Shown: positions 8,506 through 16,088 of the stretch, in pieces | Numbering within the stretch: the first letter of the stretch is position 1 | How the letters are laid out: each line of letters starts with the position of its first letter | DNA from: JBBDIK01 sp040880465 | GTDB lineage: Bacteria > Actinomycetota > UBA4738 > JBBDHU01 | Length of the DNA stretch: 64,000 bases | Reading direction: 5' to 3' | NCBI GenBank assembly: GCA_040880465.1 | Contig: JBBDIK010000013.1 | Location: 34,244-98,243 of the forward strand | The notes under the pieces: generated by a model | Database searches by the model: none | Seen by the model: only the letters and a program-made list of their open reading frames with translations | Told to the model about the DNA's origin: nothing | Translations under genes and position numbers: made by a program

Positions 8506-10193
8506 TGGCCCAGGTGCAGAACCGGTCGCGGCAACTCGGCGAGATCCTCATGGAGCGCGGGCTCCTGTCGCCCGAGCAGCTCCAGGCGGCCCTCGAGGAG
8601 CACCAGAAGGCGGGCAAGCTCCTCGGGCGGGTCCTCATCGACAAGGGGTACGTCAGCGAGGCCGACCTCGTCCGAGCGTTGGCCGAGCAAGTTGGGCTCG
8701 AGTTCGTCGACCTGACCGAGTTCCCCGTCGACGCGTCGTGCACGGCCCTGCTTCCCGAATCCGTCGCTCGCCGCTACCGGGCGATTCCCATCGCCGAGCG
8801 CGACGGCAAACTCCTCGTGGCGATGTCCGACCCGGCGAACGTCTACGCCTTGGACGACATCCGCATCATCACCGACCGCGACGTGCAACCCGTCGTGGCG
8901 ACGGCCAGCGATGTCGAGGGGGCGATCCGGAAGTTCGCGGGGCTCGACGCGGCGGTCGAGGAACTGGCCGAGGAGATCGCCGAAGCCAAGGACGACGAAG
9001 ACCTCATGGCGGCGGAGGGCATCGCGGTCGAGGAGGCTCCGATCGTCAAGTTGGTCACGGCGATCATCAAGCAGGCGGTGTCGGAACGCGCATCGGACAT
9101 CCATATCGAACCCACGGAGCGCGACGTACGCGTGCGATTCCGCGTGGACGGCGTCCTGCACGACGCGATGAAGTCGCCGAAGAGCATCCAGACGGGGCTC
9201 ATCTCACGGCTGAAGGTCATGGCGGACCTGAACATCGCCGAGAATCGGCTGCCACAGGACGGGCGGATCAGCGTCAAGGTGAGCGGCAGGCAGTTCGACC
9301 TGCGGCTCGCGACCCTGCCGACCGTCTACGGCGAACGCATGATGATCCGGGTGCTCGACAAGAGCTCGGCACTGATGGAGCTGTCGGACCTGGGCCTGCT
9401 GGAGGACCCCTTCAAGCAGTTCGAGGTGTCCTTCCGTAAGCCGTACGGGGCGGTCCTGGTCACCGGGCCGACGGGCTCGGGGAAGACGACGACGATGTAC
9501 GCCACCCTGTCCTTGATCAACTCGCCCGAGAAGAACGTCATCACGGTCGAGGATCCCGTCGAGTACAAGCTCAAGGGGGTCAATCAGATCCAGGTGATGC
9601 CGAAGCAGGGGCTGACGTTCGCCGGGTCCCTGCGCGCCATCCTGCGTGCCGACCCGGACATCGTGCTGATCGGGGAGATCCGCGACCGCGAGACCGCCAT
9701 CATCGGTATCGAGGCCGCACTCACCGGCCACCTCGTGCTGTCGTCCCTGCACACGAACGATGCCGCCTCCGCCGTCACCCGTCTGACCGAGATGGAGGTC
9801 GAAACGTTCCTGGTGGCTTCCGCGATCGAGTGCGTGGTGGCCCAGCGCCTCGCGCGCATCCTGTGCGATAAGTGCAAGGAGGCTTACCAGCCCGATACCC
9901 CCGAATTGGCGGCTGCAGGCTATCCTGAGAGTGCGTGGTCCGAGATCGGGCAGCTCTTCCGCCCAACCGGCTGCAAGGCGTGTTCAAATACCGGGTACCG
10001 CGGACGGATCGGCCTCTACGAGGTCCTGACCGTCACGGAGGAGATCGAGCATCTGACGGTGGAACGGGTGCCGTCCGCGAGGATCGCCGACGTGGCGATC
10101 GAGCAAGGGATGATGACGTTGCGTGAGGACGGACTGGAGAAGGCTCGGCGGGGGATCACCTCCGTCCAGGAAGTGCTGAGGGTGGTGGTGTAG
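8505..10193 (+). CDS. Type IV pilus extension ATPase PilB (copy 2, tandem paralogue)
   Basis: A 562-residue paralogue of the preceding protein with the same domain order: T2SSE_N (RQLGEILMERGLLS…), Walker A GPTGSGKTT near 321, Walker B (VLIGEIRDRETA), His box (SSLHTNDA), and zinc cysteines CDKC and CKAC near 453 and 490. It lacks the long acidic insert of copy 1, having a shorter acidic stretch (EAKDDEDLM). All ATPase motifs are intact, so both copies look functional. The ATG overlaps the upstream stop (TGATGG). The pair shares a 55-nt identical DNA tract. The copies may form mixed hexamers or drive different fibres, which is inference. Confidence 0.92.
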   Translation: MAQVQNRSRQLGEILMERGLLSPEQLQAALEEHQKAGKLLGRVLIDKGYVSEADLVRALAEQVGLEFVDLTEFPVDASCTALLPESVARRYRAIPIAERDGKLLVAMSDPANVYALDDIRIITDRDVQPVVATASDVEGAIRKFAGLDAAVEELAEEIAEAKDDEDLMAAEGIAVEEAPIVKLVTAIIKQAVSERASDIHIEPTERDVRVRFRVDGVLHDAMKSPKSIQTGLISRLKVMADLNIAENRLPQDGRISVKVSGRQFDLRLATLPTVYGERMMIRVLDKSSALMELSDLGLLEDPFKQFEVSFRKPYGAVLVTGPTGSGKTTTMYATLSLINSPEKNVITVEDPVEYKLKGVNQIQVMPKQGLTFAGSLRAILRADPDIVLIGEIRDRETAIIGIEAALTGHLVLSSLHTNDAASAVTRLTEMEVETFLVASAIECVVAQRLARILCDKCKEAYQPDTPELAAAGYPESAWSEIGQLFRPTGCKACSNTGYRGRIGLYEVLTVTEEIEHLTVERVPSARIADVAIEQGMMTLREDGLEKARRGITSVQEVLRVVV

Positions 10194-11396
10194 GTGGCGA
10201 CGACCGCTGCTGCGGACGAAGACGTACAGATCCCGATCCCCGAACTGCTCGAGGTGATGCTCTCGCGCGGAGCCTCGGATCTGCATATCACGGCCGGTGC
10301 GCCACCGACGATCCGGATGCACGGTGAGCTGGTCCGCCTGGAGGAATACCCGCTGCTCACCCCGCGGGGGTTGCAGGGCATGATCTACGCGATCCTGCCG
10401 CAACGGCACCGCGAACACCTCGAGCAGGACCTCGAGTTGGACATGTCCTACGCGCTGCCCGGGAAGGCCCGGTTCAGGGTCAACGTGTACTGGCAGCGTG
10501 ACTCGCTCGGGTCGGCGTTCCGCCTCATCCCCTACGAGATCAAGTCGACGGACGAGTTGCGGCTCCCCGAGGTCGTCAAGGAGCTGGCCCGGTACCCGCG
10601 TGGGTTCATCGTCGTGACGGGCCCGACAGGCTCAGGCAAGTCCACGTCCCTGGCGGCGATGATCGACCAGATCAACAACGAACTGCCCGTCCACATCATG
10701 ACCGTCGAGGATCCCATCGAGTTCCTGCACAAGCACAAGACCGCGATGATCAATCAGCGCGAGGTGGGGGCGGACACCCACGGGTTCGGTCCCGCCCTCA
10801 AGCACGTGCTCCGTCAGGACCCCGACGTCATCCTGGTCGGGGAGATGCGAGACCTCGAGACCGTCCAGACGGCGATCACCGCCGCCGAGACCGGTCACCT
10901 CGTCTTCGCCACCCTGCACACCCAGGACGCGCCGCAGACCATCGACCGGATCATCGACGTTTTCCCATCGCACTCGCAGCAGCAGATCCGGGTGCAGCTC
11001 TCGACCACCCTGCAGGGCGTCATGACCCAGCAGCTCCTTCAGACGCCGGACGGGCAAGGCCGGGTCGTCGCCTGTGAGGTCTTGATCGCGACGTCGGCGG
11101 TGCGCAACCTGATCCGGGAGGGGAAGGTGCACCAGATCTACTCGGTGATGCAGTCGGGTGGTCGGTTCGGGATGCAGACGATGGACCAGGCGTTGGCGGA
11201 CCTGGTCAAGACGGGACAGATCACGCAACAGCTTGCCCTGGAACGCTGTCACGACCCCGAGGAGTTGACCCGCCTGATGAGCGGCGGTGTCTCTGCCGGG
11301 GCGGCGACCGGATTCGCACCGGGCGGGGAGTACGCGCAACAGGGTGCTCCCCAGCAGGCATACCCGCCCATGGGCGGCGGGATACCGCAGGGCTGA
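10194..11396 (+). CDS. pilT: Type IV pilus retraction ATPase PilT
   Basis: A 400-residue PilT/PilU-type ATPase, starting at the GTG immediately after the second pilB stop. The N-terminal PAS-like domain contains LLEVMLSRGASDLHITAG, typical of PilT. Walker A is GPTGSGKST near residue 146; the Asp box, Walker B (VILVGEMRDLETV) and His box (ATLHTQDAPQT) follow, and AIRNLIREGK-like sequence (TSAVRNLIREGK) is the PilT C-terminal signature. The final 35 residues are Gly/Ala/Gln-rich. The zinc cysteines of PilB are absent. The protein should drive pilus retraction and twitching motility. Confidence 0.94.
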   Translation: MATTAAADEDVQIPIPELLEVMLSRGASDLHITAGAPPTIRMHGELVRLEEYPLLTPRGLQGMIYAILPQRHREHLEQDLELDMSYALPGKARFRVNVYWQRDSLGSAFRLIPYEIKSTDELRLPEVVKELARYPRGFIVVTGPTGSGKSTSLAAMIDQINNELPVHIMTVEDPIEFLHKHKTAMINQREVGADTHGFGPALKHVLRQDPDVILVGEMRDLETVQTAITAAETGHLVFATLHTQDAPQTIDRIIDVFPSHSQQQIRVQLSTTLQGVMTQQLLQTPDGQGRVVACEVLIATSAVRNLIREGKVHQIYSVMQSGGRFGMQTMDQALADLVKTGQITQQLALERCHDPEELTRLMSGGVSAGAATGFAPGGEYAQQGAPQQAYPPMGGGIPQG

Positions 11397-11411
11397 TGAG
11401 AGGAGGAGCCC

Positions 11412-12626
11412 GTGGCTGAGACATTCTTGTACAAGGCACGGGACCGCACGGGCAAGGTCGTCAGCGGCGAACTGATCGGCGACAGCGAGCAGCTCGTCAT
11501 CGCCAAGCTGCGCGAACAGGCCCTCGTCCCCATCGAGGTATCGAAGAAGTCCGCCGGCATGAAGCGCGAACTCACGTTCCGGCCGGGGCGGGTCAAGCTC
11601 AAGCTGATGTCGGTGTTCTCGCGTCAGTTCGCCACCATGGTGAACTCCGGTCTCCCCATCCTGCGTGCGCTGGCGATCCTGGCGGAGCAGACCGAATCGC
11701 AGGAACTCGCCAAGATCCTCACCCGCGTCCGGATGGACGTCGAGCAGGGAGCATCCCTGTCCGGCGCCATGGCCAAGCATCCCAAGGTCTTCGACGACCT
11801 CTACGTGTCGATGGTCAAGGCCGGTGAGACCGGCGGTGTGCTCGACTCGGTCCTGCTGCGACTCGCCGACCAGATCGAGAAGGAGGTCTCGCTCCGGAAC
11901 CGTATCAAGTCGGCGATGACCTACCCGGTCGTGGTGCTGCTGATGGTGCTGTTCATCCTTGCGGCGATGCTCCTCTTCATCGTCCCGCAGTTCGAGAAGA
12001 TCTACGCGGACCTGGGCAGCCAGCTCCCGCTTCCGACGCGCGTCCTCCTGGGCGCTTCGAAGGCGCTCCGGGACTACTGGTACCTGTTCATCGGTGGATC
12101 GATCGGCGGCTGGTTCGCGCTCAAGCAGTGGAAGAAGACGGACTCCGGGCGCGAAGCGGTCGACCGATTCAAGCTTCGCGTGCCGGTCTTCGGCCCACTC
12201 TTCCGCAAGACGGCCCTGTCGCGGTTCTCCAGCACGCTGGGCGTGCTCCTGCGGTCCGGCGTACCGATCCTGCAGGCCCTGGATATCGTCGCCGACACGG
12301 TCGGGAACCGGGTCGTGAGCAAGGCCGTTTCGGACGTACAGGTCAGTGTGCGCGAGGGCGAGAGCATCGCCAAACCGTTGTCCCAGCACGCGGTGTTCCC
12401 ACCGATGGTCGTGCAGATGCTCGCGGTGGGCGAGGAGACGGGTGCGGTCGATACCATGCTCGAGAAGGTTGCGCAGTTCTACGATGAGGAGGTCACCGCC
12501 GCGGTCGACTCCCTCACATCCCTGATCGAGCCGCTGATGATCGCCGTGATCGGCGGGGCCGTCGGCATGTCCGTCATCGCCCTCTACTTGCCGATGTTCA
12601 ACATCATCAACCTGATCAACGAGTAG
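11412..12626 (+). CDS. pilC: Type IV pilus inner-membrane platform protein PilC
   Basis: A 404-residue PilC/GspF. Two T2SF domains are present: FSRQFATMVNSGLPILRALA begins the first and FSSTLGVLLRSGVPILQALD the second. Transmembrane helices lie near residues 171–195, 220–240 and 375–398. PilC is the membrane platform rotated by PilB and PilT that adds or removes pilin subunits. The GTG start follows a GAGGAGG-type Shine–Dalgarno in the 15-nt gap after pilT. It is the last gene before the 220-nt interval holding the pilin leader. Confidence 0.94.
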   Translation: MAETFLYKARDRTGKVVSGELIGDSEQLVIAKLREQALVPIEVSKKSAGMKRELTFRPGRVKLKLMSVFSRQFATMVNSGLPILRALAILAEQTESQELAKILTRVRMDVEQGASLSGAMAKHPKVFDDLYVSMVKAGETGGVLDSVLLRLADQIEKEVSLRNRIKSAMTYPVVVLLMVLFILAAMLLFIVPQFEKIYADLGSQLPLPTRVLLGASKALRDYWYLFIGGSIGGWFALKQWKKTDSGREAVDRFKLRVPVFGPLFRKTALSRFSSTLGVLLRSGVPILQALDIVADTVGNRVVSKAVSDVQVSVREGESIAKPLSQHAVFPPMVVQMLAVGEETGAVDTMLEKVAQFYDEEVTAAVDSLTSLIEPLMIAVIGGAVGMSVIALYLPMFNIINLINE

Positions 12627-12698
12627 CCGGCCCGGGCCGCCTCGAGCCCCGGATCCGGCTCACGGTCGCGCCCGACACGCCGGACTGAGCGCGGGTGC

Positions 12699-12704
12699 TA
12701 GGCT
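12699..12704 (+). promoter_or_regulatory. Candidate -10 of the major pilin promoter
   Basis: TAGGCT predicts transcription from about 12711, which would give a 136-nt 5' leader with several stable hairpins. No convincing -35 is seen. Confidence 0.35.
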
Positions 12705-12710
12705 GGACTC

Positions 12711-12846
12711 CATCGTATGCCCTAGGGCTGATGGCCTAGTCAAGACCCCCCGGTCGGGGTCTTCAGCTATCGATCCGAGCGGCCGATGAAAGAAACATGG
12801 GTTGGCTCCAGCGGGGAGCCGACATTGCAGCGAAAGGAGGCTCCTC
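12711..12846 (+). ncRNA. Structured 5' leader of the major pilin, candidate cis-regulatory RNA
   Basis: Helices that can be drawn: CATCG (12711–12715) with CGATG (12784–12788); AAGACCCC (12742–12749) with GGGGTCTT (12756–12763); and GGCTCC (12804–12809) with GGAGCC (12815–12820). The sequence GGCTCC recurs at 12839–12844, overlapping the Shine–Dalgarno GGAGG (12836–12840). The GGAGCC arm can therefore pair either upstream, leaving the Shine–Dalgarno free, or downstream, masking it. That is riboswitch-like geometry. A c-di-GMP class I aptamer was considered because of the pilin context, but its conserved core is not visible. Confidence 0.45.
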
Positions 12847-13332
12847 ATGCTGGAGCGCCTTAAGGGGCGGCGCGCTGAGGAAGAGGGGTTCACCCTCATC
12901 GAGTTGATGGTGGTCGTTCTGATCATCGGTATCTTGATCGCCATCGCTCTCCCGACCTTCCTCGGTGCCCGCGAGCGGGCCAACGACAAGGCCGCGCAGT
13001 CCTCGGTCCGGAACGCCTTGGTAGCAGCCAAGACGATCTTCACCGACACCGACGACTACTCGCTGGTCACGGTGGCGACTTTGGATGCTACTGAGCCATC
13101 GTTGGACTATCTGGCGGTGTCGACCGACGACACGGAGATCAGTTTCGACGTTCGTGACACGGCGAGCCTGATCCCGGACGGCGCGATCGCGTTGGTCGCG
13201 TACTCGGCGTCAGGCCGCTGCTTCGGTCTGCTCAACGAGAGTGATACCGGTGACGTGTTCTCCAATGACCCGGCGGCTGCGGACTGCGATGCAGCGGACG
13301 TGAGCTACGGCGACTTGGACTGGATCGTCTAG
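12847..13332 (+). CDS. pilA: Major type IV pilin (prepilin)
   Basis: A 161-residue class III signal-peptide protein. The 14-residue leader ends in EEEG and is followed by FTLIELMVVVLIIGILIA, the classic prepilin motif with Glu at mature position 5. PilD should cleave after Gly14 and methylate Phe. The C-terminal half has two cysteines (RCFGLL … ADCDAADVSYGDLDWIV) that could form the pilin D-loop disulphide. Start is ATG 12847, 6 nt after AAAGGAGG; an upstream ATG at 12802 has no Shine–Dalgarno and would lengthen the leader implausibly. It is separately transcribed between a structured leader and a UUCG hairpin, as expected for an abundant subunit. Confidence 0.93.
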   Translation: MLERLKGRRAEEEGFTLIELMVVVLIIGILIAIALPTFLGARERANDKAAQSSVRNALVAAKTIFTDTDDYSLVTVATLDATEPSLDYLAVSTDDTEISFDVRDTASLIPDGAIALVAYSASGRCFGLLNESDTGDVFSNDPAAADCDAADVSYGDLDWIV

Positions 13333-13367
13333 AGCACGACGCGAACGACGGTTCATTCGAACCCCAC

Positions 13368-13395
13368 AGAAGGGCGGCCTTCGGGCCGCCCTTCT
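13368..13395 (+). terminator. Strong 12-bp UUCG-capped hairpin after the major pilin
   Basis: AGAAGGGCGGCC–TTCG–GGCCGCCCTTCT is a perfect 12-bp stem with a UUCG tetraloop, 35 nt after the pilin stop. No U tract follows. It is a terminator or a 3' stabiliser of the pilin mRNA. Confidence 0.7.
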
Positions 13396-13412
13396 GCGTG
13401 ACTATCGGTGGG

Positions 13413-13434
13413 CTGTCGGTCAGATATCCGACAG
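13413..13434 (+). repeat. Inverted repeat upstream of the minor pilin genes
   Basis: CTGTCGG–8 nt–CCGACAG is a perfect 7-bp inverted repeat in the 158-nt gap between the major pilin and the first minor pilin. It could be an operator or a leader hairpin. The rest of the gap shows no clear promoter. Confidence 0.35.
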
Positions 13435-13490
13435 GCGCACGGCTCAAGCGAATCAGAGCCTCGGCCGATACCTAGAGATAACGGGGTGCT

Positions 13491-15455
13491 GTGCGTAGAA
13501 TGGGGTTCGAGATGGATCGCGATCTGAACGTGCTCGTGCGTGTCGTCCGTCGCCTCCGCAGCGAGGACGACGGGTTCACGATCGTGGAGGTCATGGTGGC
13601 GTCCCTCATCCTGCTGATCGCCATCCTGTCGACCGCCTACACGGCGACCATCGGGTTCACGTACTCGGCCCGCGCGCGACAGAAGCAAGACGCGACCGGC
13701 GTCGCCAACTCCGTGTTCGAGGATGTCCAAGGCTTCTCCGAAACCATCCTGATGGAGGGCCTCGATTCTGCCGACCTGGACGCCAACAACGCCGGGCTCG
13801 TGCCCTGCGCGGGTGATTCCACGACCTGGTGCCTGGGGACGTCGAGCGGCGAGCAGGTGCTCGAGTCGACGGCCACCGAAGCTTCCGTCCTGAATCCGCA
13901 TGAGAGCACCGTCGAAGTGGGTCCGACAACGTTCTACCGGACGGTCTTCATCACGAAGGTGGATGGTGGAACGGATCAGCTTCGGGTTACGATCGAGATC
14001 ACTTGGGGCACTCTCGATCCGGACACCGGTGAGTGGGAGAACACCCTCGTCTTGGACAAGGTCCTCGAGACCACGACGAGCTGTCCGATCGAGACGTTGC
14101 ATCCGTTCGGGGGTCCGTGCGGAACCGTCGTCACGGGCGAGGCCAACATATCGGACGGGTCGATCACGGTCTCGCCGTACGGGTCGACGCTTACTCCACC
14201 TTCTACGGCGACTGCGGATATCGCGCCGTTCACGAACGTTGCCAATCTGCTGGTCGTCACCCCGCCGTCCGTGGGAATGGACCTGGCCGCCGAGCAGGCG
14301 GGATCGGTGAGTGGAAGCGTCGTCACGTCCGGGGGCTACAGGAGCTTGACGACGGTCTCAGGGCAGACGACGACGGTGACGGAGGACGTGTGCGGGACGA
14401 TCAGCGCGGCCTCCGCCGCGAACGACACCGAGCAGGGAAGCGACCCCTTCTCGCAGGTGTCGCCGACCGACCAGACGGGGTGCATCGCTCCCGGCTACCT
14501 GACCACCTTCCTGACGTCACCGCCCTCAACGACCGTGTCGAGGCTGGTGCTGGAGAAGCGGACGGCGGACGCATCGGCGACGACCGTGAGTTCGGTCACG
14601 GCCGCCGGGTCGGAGCAGTGCCCCAGCGGTAGCAACTCGAGTGCGGCATGCGGGTACGGGACCGTCCGGCAGGCCGGTACCACATGGATCAACTCCCTGG
14701 CCTACGCCGGGTCTCTGTCTGCGGGCAACTGCGGCCTGGTCCAATCCGATGCACGGACCTCCGCGAGTTCGGTCCAGAGCCAGAAGGTCGGCGGCAAGGT
14801 GGTCACGACCATCACGCGCAATCTGCCGAACGTCACGATCGGGTGCCTTCCCCCGAACCTCACGTCGTTGGCAAACGGAACCGCCACGGTGCCGCCCGCC
14901 TGGAACGCCCCGAGCCCCGCCTTCACCTCAACGACCGGGCGCACGGTCCCCGGGGCGACCGCCGGGACGTACCAGGGCTACATGCTGCGGATGTACGGCA
15001 TGACCGAGACGACCATCATCGAAGCTGGTACGGGCGCGGCGAATCCCGTCTACTCCCGGTCCGGGTCCATCCGGCACTGGAACGGATCCGGCTACACGAC
15101 GACGACGATCACCAACAACACGTGCAGCCCCTCGTGCACGATCAGCCCGGCGACGCTGACCCTGGGCTTCACCGGCTCGGCGGCTCAATCGAAAGCCACC
15201 ATCACGGGCGGTACGGGATACCTGTGCGCGCGACTGACCCCGACGTCGTTCACGGTTCCGTCCCTGTCGACCTCGGCAAGCACCACGTCGTTCCCGGACC
15301 CGCTCACGGGCTTCAGCCTGACGGAGCGCATCTTGACCCGGACGAGCACCCAGACCTGTGACTCGAACGCTGGGGGGGGCTTTACGACCGCGCTGAACGT
15401 GACGGTGAGTCCGAGCCTCGGGACGGCGACGGCATCCGTGACCGCTGATGGATGA
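13491..15455 (+). CDS. Large minor-pilin-like protein (prepilin N-terminus, Thr/Ser-rich ectodomain)
   Basis: A 654-residue protein that opens with a prepilin signal, DDG|FTIVEVMVASLILLIAIL, cleavable after about Gly28. After the N-terminal helix it is a very large extracellular domain rich in Thr, Ser, Gly and Val with scattered cysteines, unlike ordinary 150-residue pilins. The size and position before two further pilin-like genes suggest a tip or adhesin-type minor pilin, which is inference. No known adhesin domain is recognised. Possible starts are GTG 13491, ATG 13500 and ATG 13512; none has a good Shine–Dalgarno. It overlaps the next gene by 8 nt. Confidence 0.75.
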   Translation: MRRMGFEMDRDLNVLVRVVRRLRSEDDGFTIVEVMVASLILLIAILSTAYTATIGFTYSARARQKQDATGVANSVFEDVQGFSETILMEGLDSADLDANNAGLVPCAGDSTTWCLGTSSGEQVLESTATEASVLNPHESTVEVGPTTFYRTVFITKVDGGTDQLRVTIEITWGTLDPDTGEWENTLVLDKVLETTTSCPIETLHPFGGPCGTVVTGEANISDGSITVSPYGSTLTPPSTATADIAPFTNVANLLVVTPPSVGMDLAAEQAGSVSGSVVTSGGYRSLTTVSGQTTTVTEDVCGTISAASAANDTEQGSDPFSQVSPTDQTGCIAPGYLTTFLTSPPSTTVSRLVLEKRTADASATTVSSVTAAGSEQCPSGSNSSAACGYGTVRQAGTTWINSLAYAGSLSAGNCGLVQSDARTSASSVQSQKVGGKVVTTITRNLPNVTIGCLPPNLTSLANGTATVPPAWNAPSPAFTSTTGRTVPGATAGTYQGYMLRMYGMTETTIIEAGTGAANPVYSRSGSIRHWNGSGYTTTTITNNTCSPSCTISPATLTLGFTGSAAQSKATITGGTGYLCARLTPTSFTVPSLSTSASTTSFPDPLTGFSLTERILTRTSTQTCDSNAGGGFTTALNVTVSPSLGTATASVTADG

Positions 15456-16068
15456 GCCGGCAGCCGTGAGGACCTCTTCCGCTCCGAACGGGAGAACGGC
15501 CGAGGATGGTTTCACGCTGGTTGAGGTGATGGTCGCGTCGGCGGTCATGATGGTCGTGATCGGAATGGCCGTCACGCTGCTGTTCAGCATCCAGCGAGGG
15601 GTTGAGCGGCAGGTGGACCGGCAGCAATCCGTGGATCAGGCCCGCCTCGCCGTGGAGCAGATCGACCGTGAGTTGCGCTCGGCGTCATCGATGAGCGAAC
15701 TGAACGGCGGCGAAGGCCTGGTCGCCTTCACACTGAGCAACCAGGACACCCGGGAGGTCTCGACGGGAACCTGCGTCGAGTGGCGGGTCAGCGGAGGTAA
15801 CCTCGAGACCAGGATCTGGCCGTCCGACTTCGCGGTGGGGAGTTCGTATCCATGGAGGATCGTGGCGACGGACATCGTCAATCCGGCCGGTGACCCGATC
15901 TTCGACGTCGATACAGGAGCGCTCTACGAGGGCCGTCTCGTGCACGTGCATGTATTGGTCAACGCGAACAACGCCTCGGGAAGAGATGTGGAGCTGAACA
16001 CCGATCTCGCGGGGCGCAATATCGTGGTCGGCGAGGTGGATCCATGTGCGGCCTCACAGCCGGCGTAG
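15448..16068 (+). CDS. Minor pilin, PilW-like prepilin
   Basis: A 206-residue protein with a prepilin motif AEDG|FTLVEVMVASAVMM cleaved after about Gly21, followed by a continuing helix with QSVDQARLAVEQIDRELRSA. That helix is characteristic of PilW/GspJ-type minor pilins, which prime pilus assembly. The ectodomain is about 130 residues with two cysteines. Its ATG overlaps the previous gene by 8 nt and its stop is 20 nt before the next start, consistent with an operon of minor pilins. Confidence 0.82.
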   Translation: MDEPAAVRTSSAPNGRTAEDGFTLVEVMVASAVMMVVIGMAVTLLFSIQRGVERQVDRQQSVDQARLAVEQIDRELRSASSMSELNGGEGLVAFTLSNQDTREVSTGTCVEWRVSGGNLETRIWPSDFAVGSSYPWRIVATDIVNPAGDPIFDVDTGALYEGRLVHVHVLVNANNASGRDVELNTDLAGRNIVVGEVDPCAASQPA

Positions 16069-16088
16069 GGAGCCGAAGGAGTAGAGGG

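Noticed and set aside
12711..12846. Assigning the pilin leader to the known c-di-GMP class I riboswitch
   Set aside because: One hairpin (AGCGGGG loop region) looks somewhat like the class I second stem, but the conserved GCAAA and GACGCAAAGC core segments are not seen.
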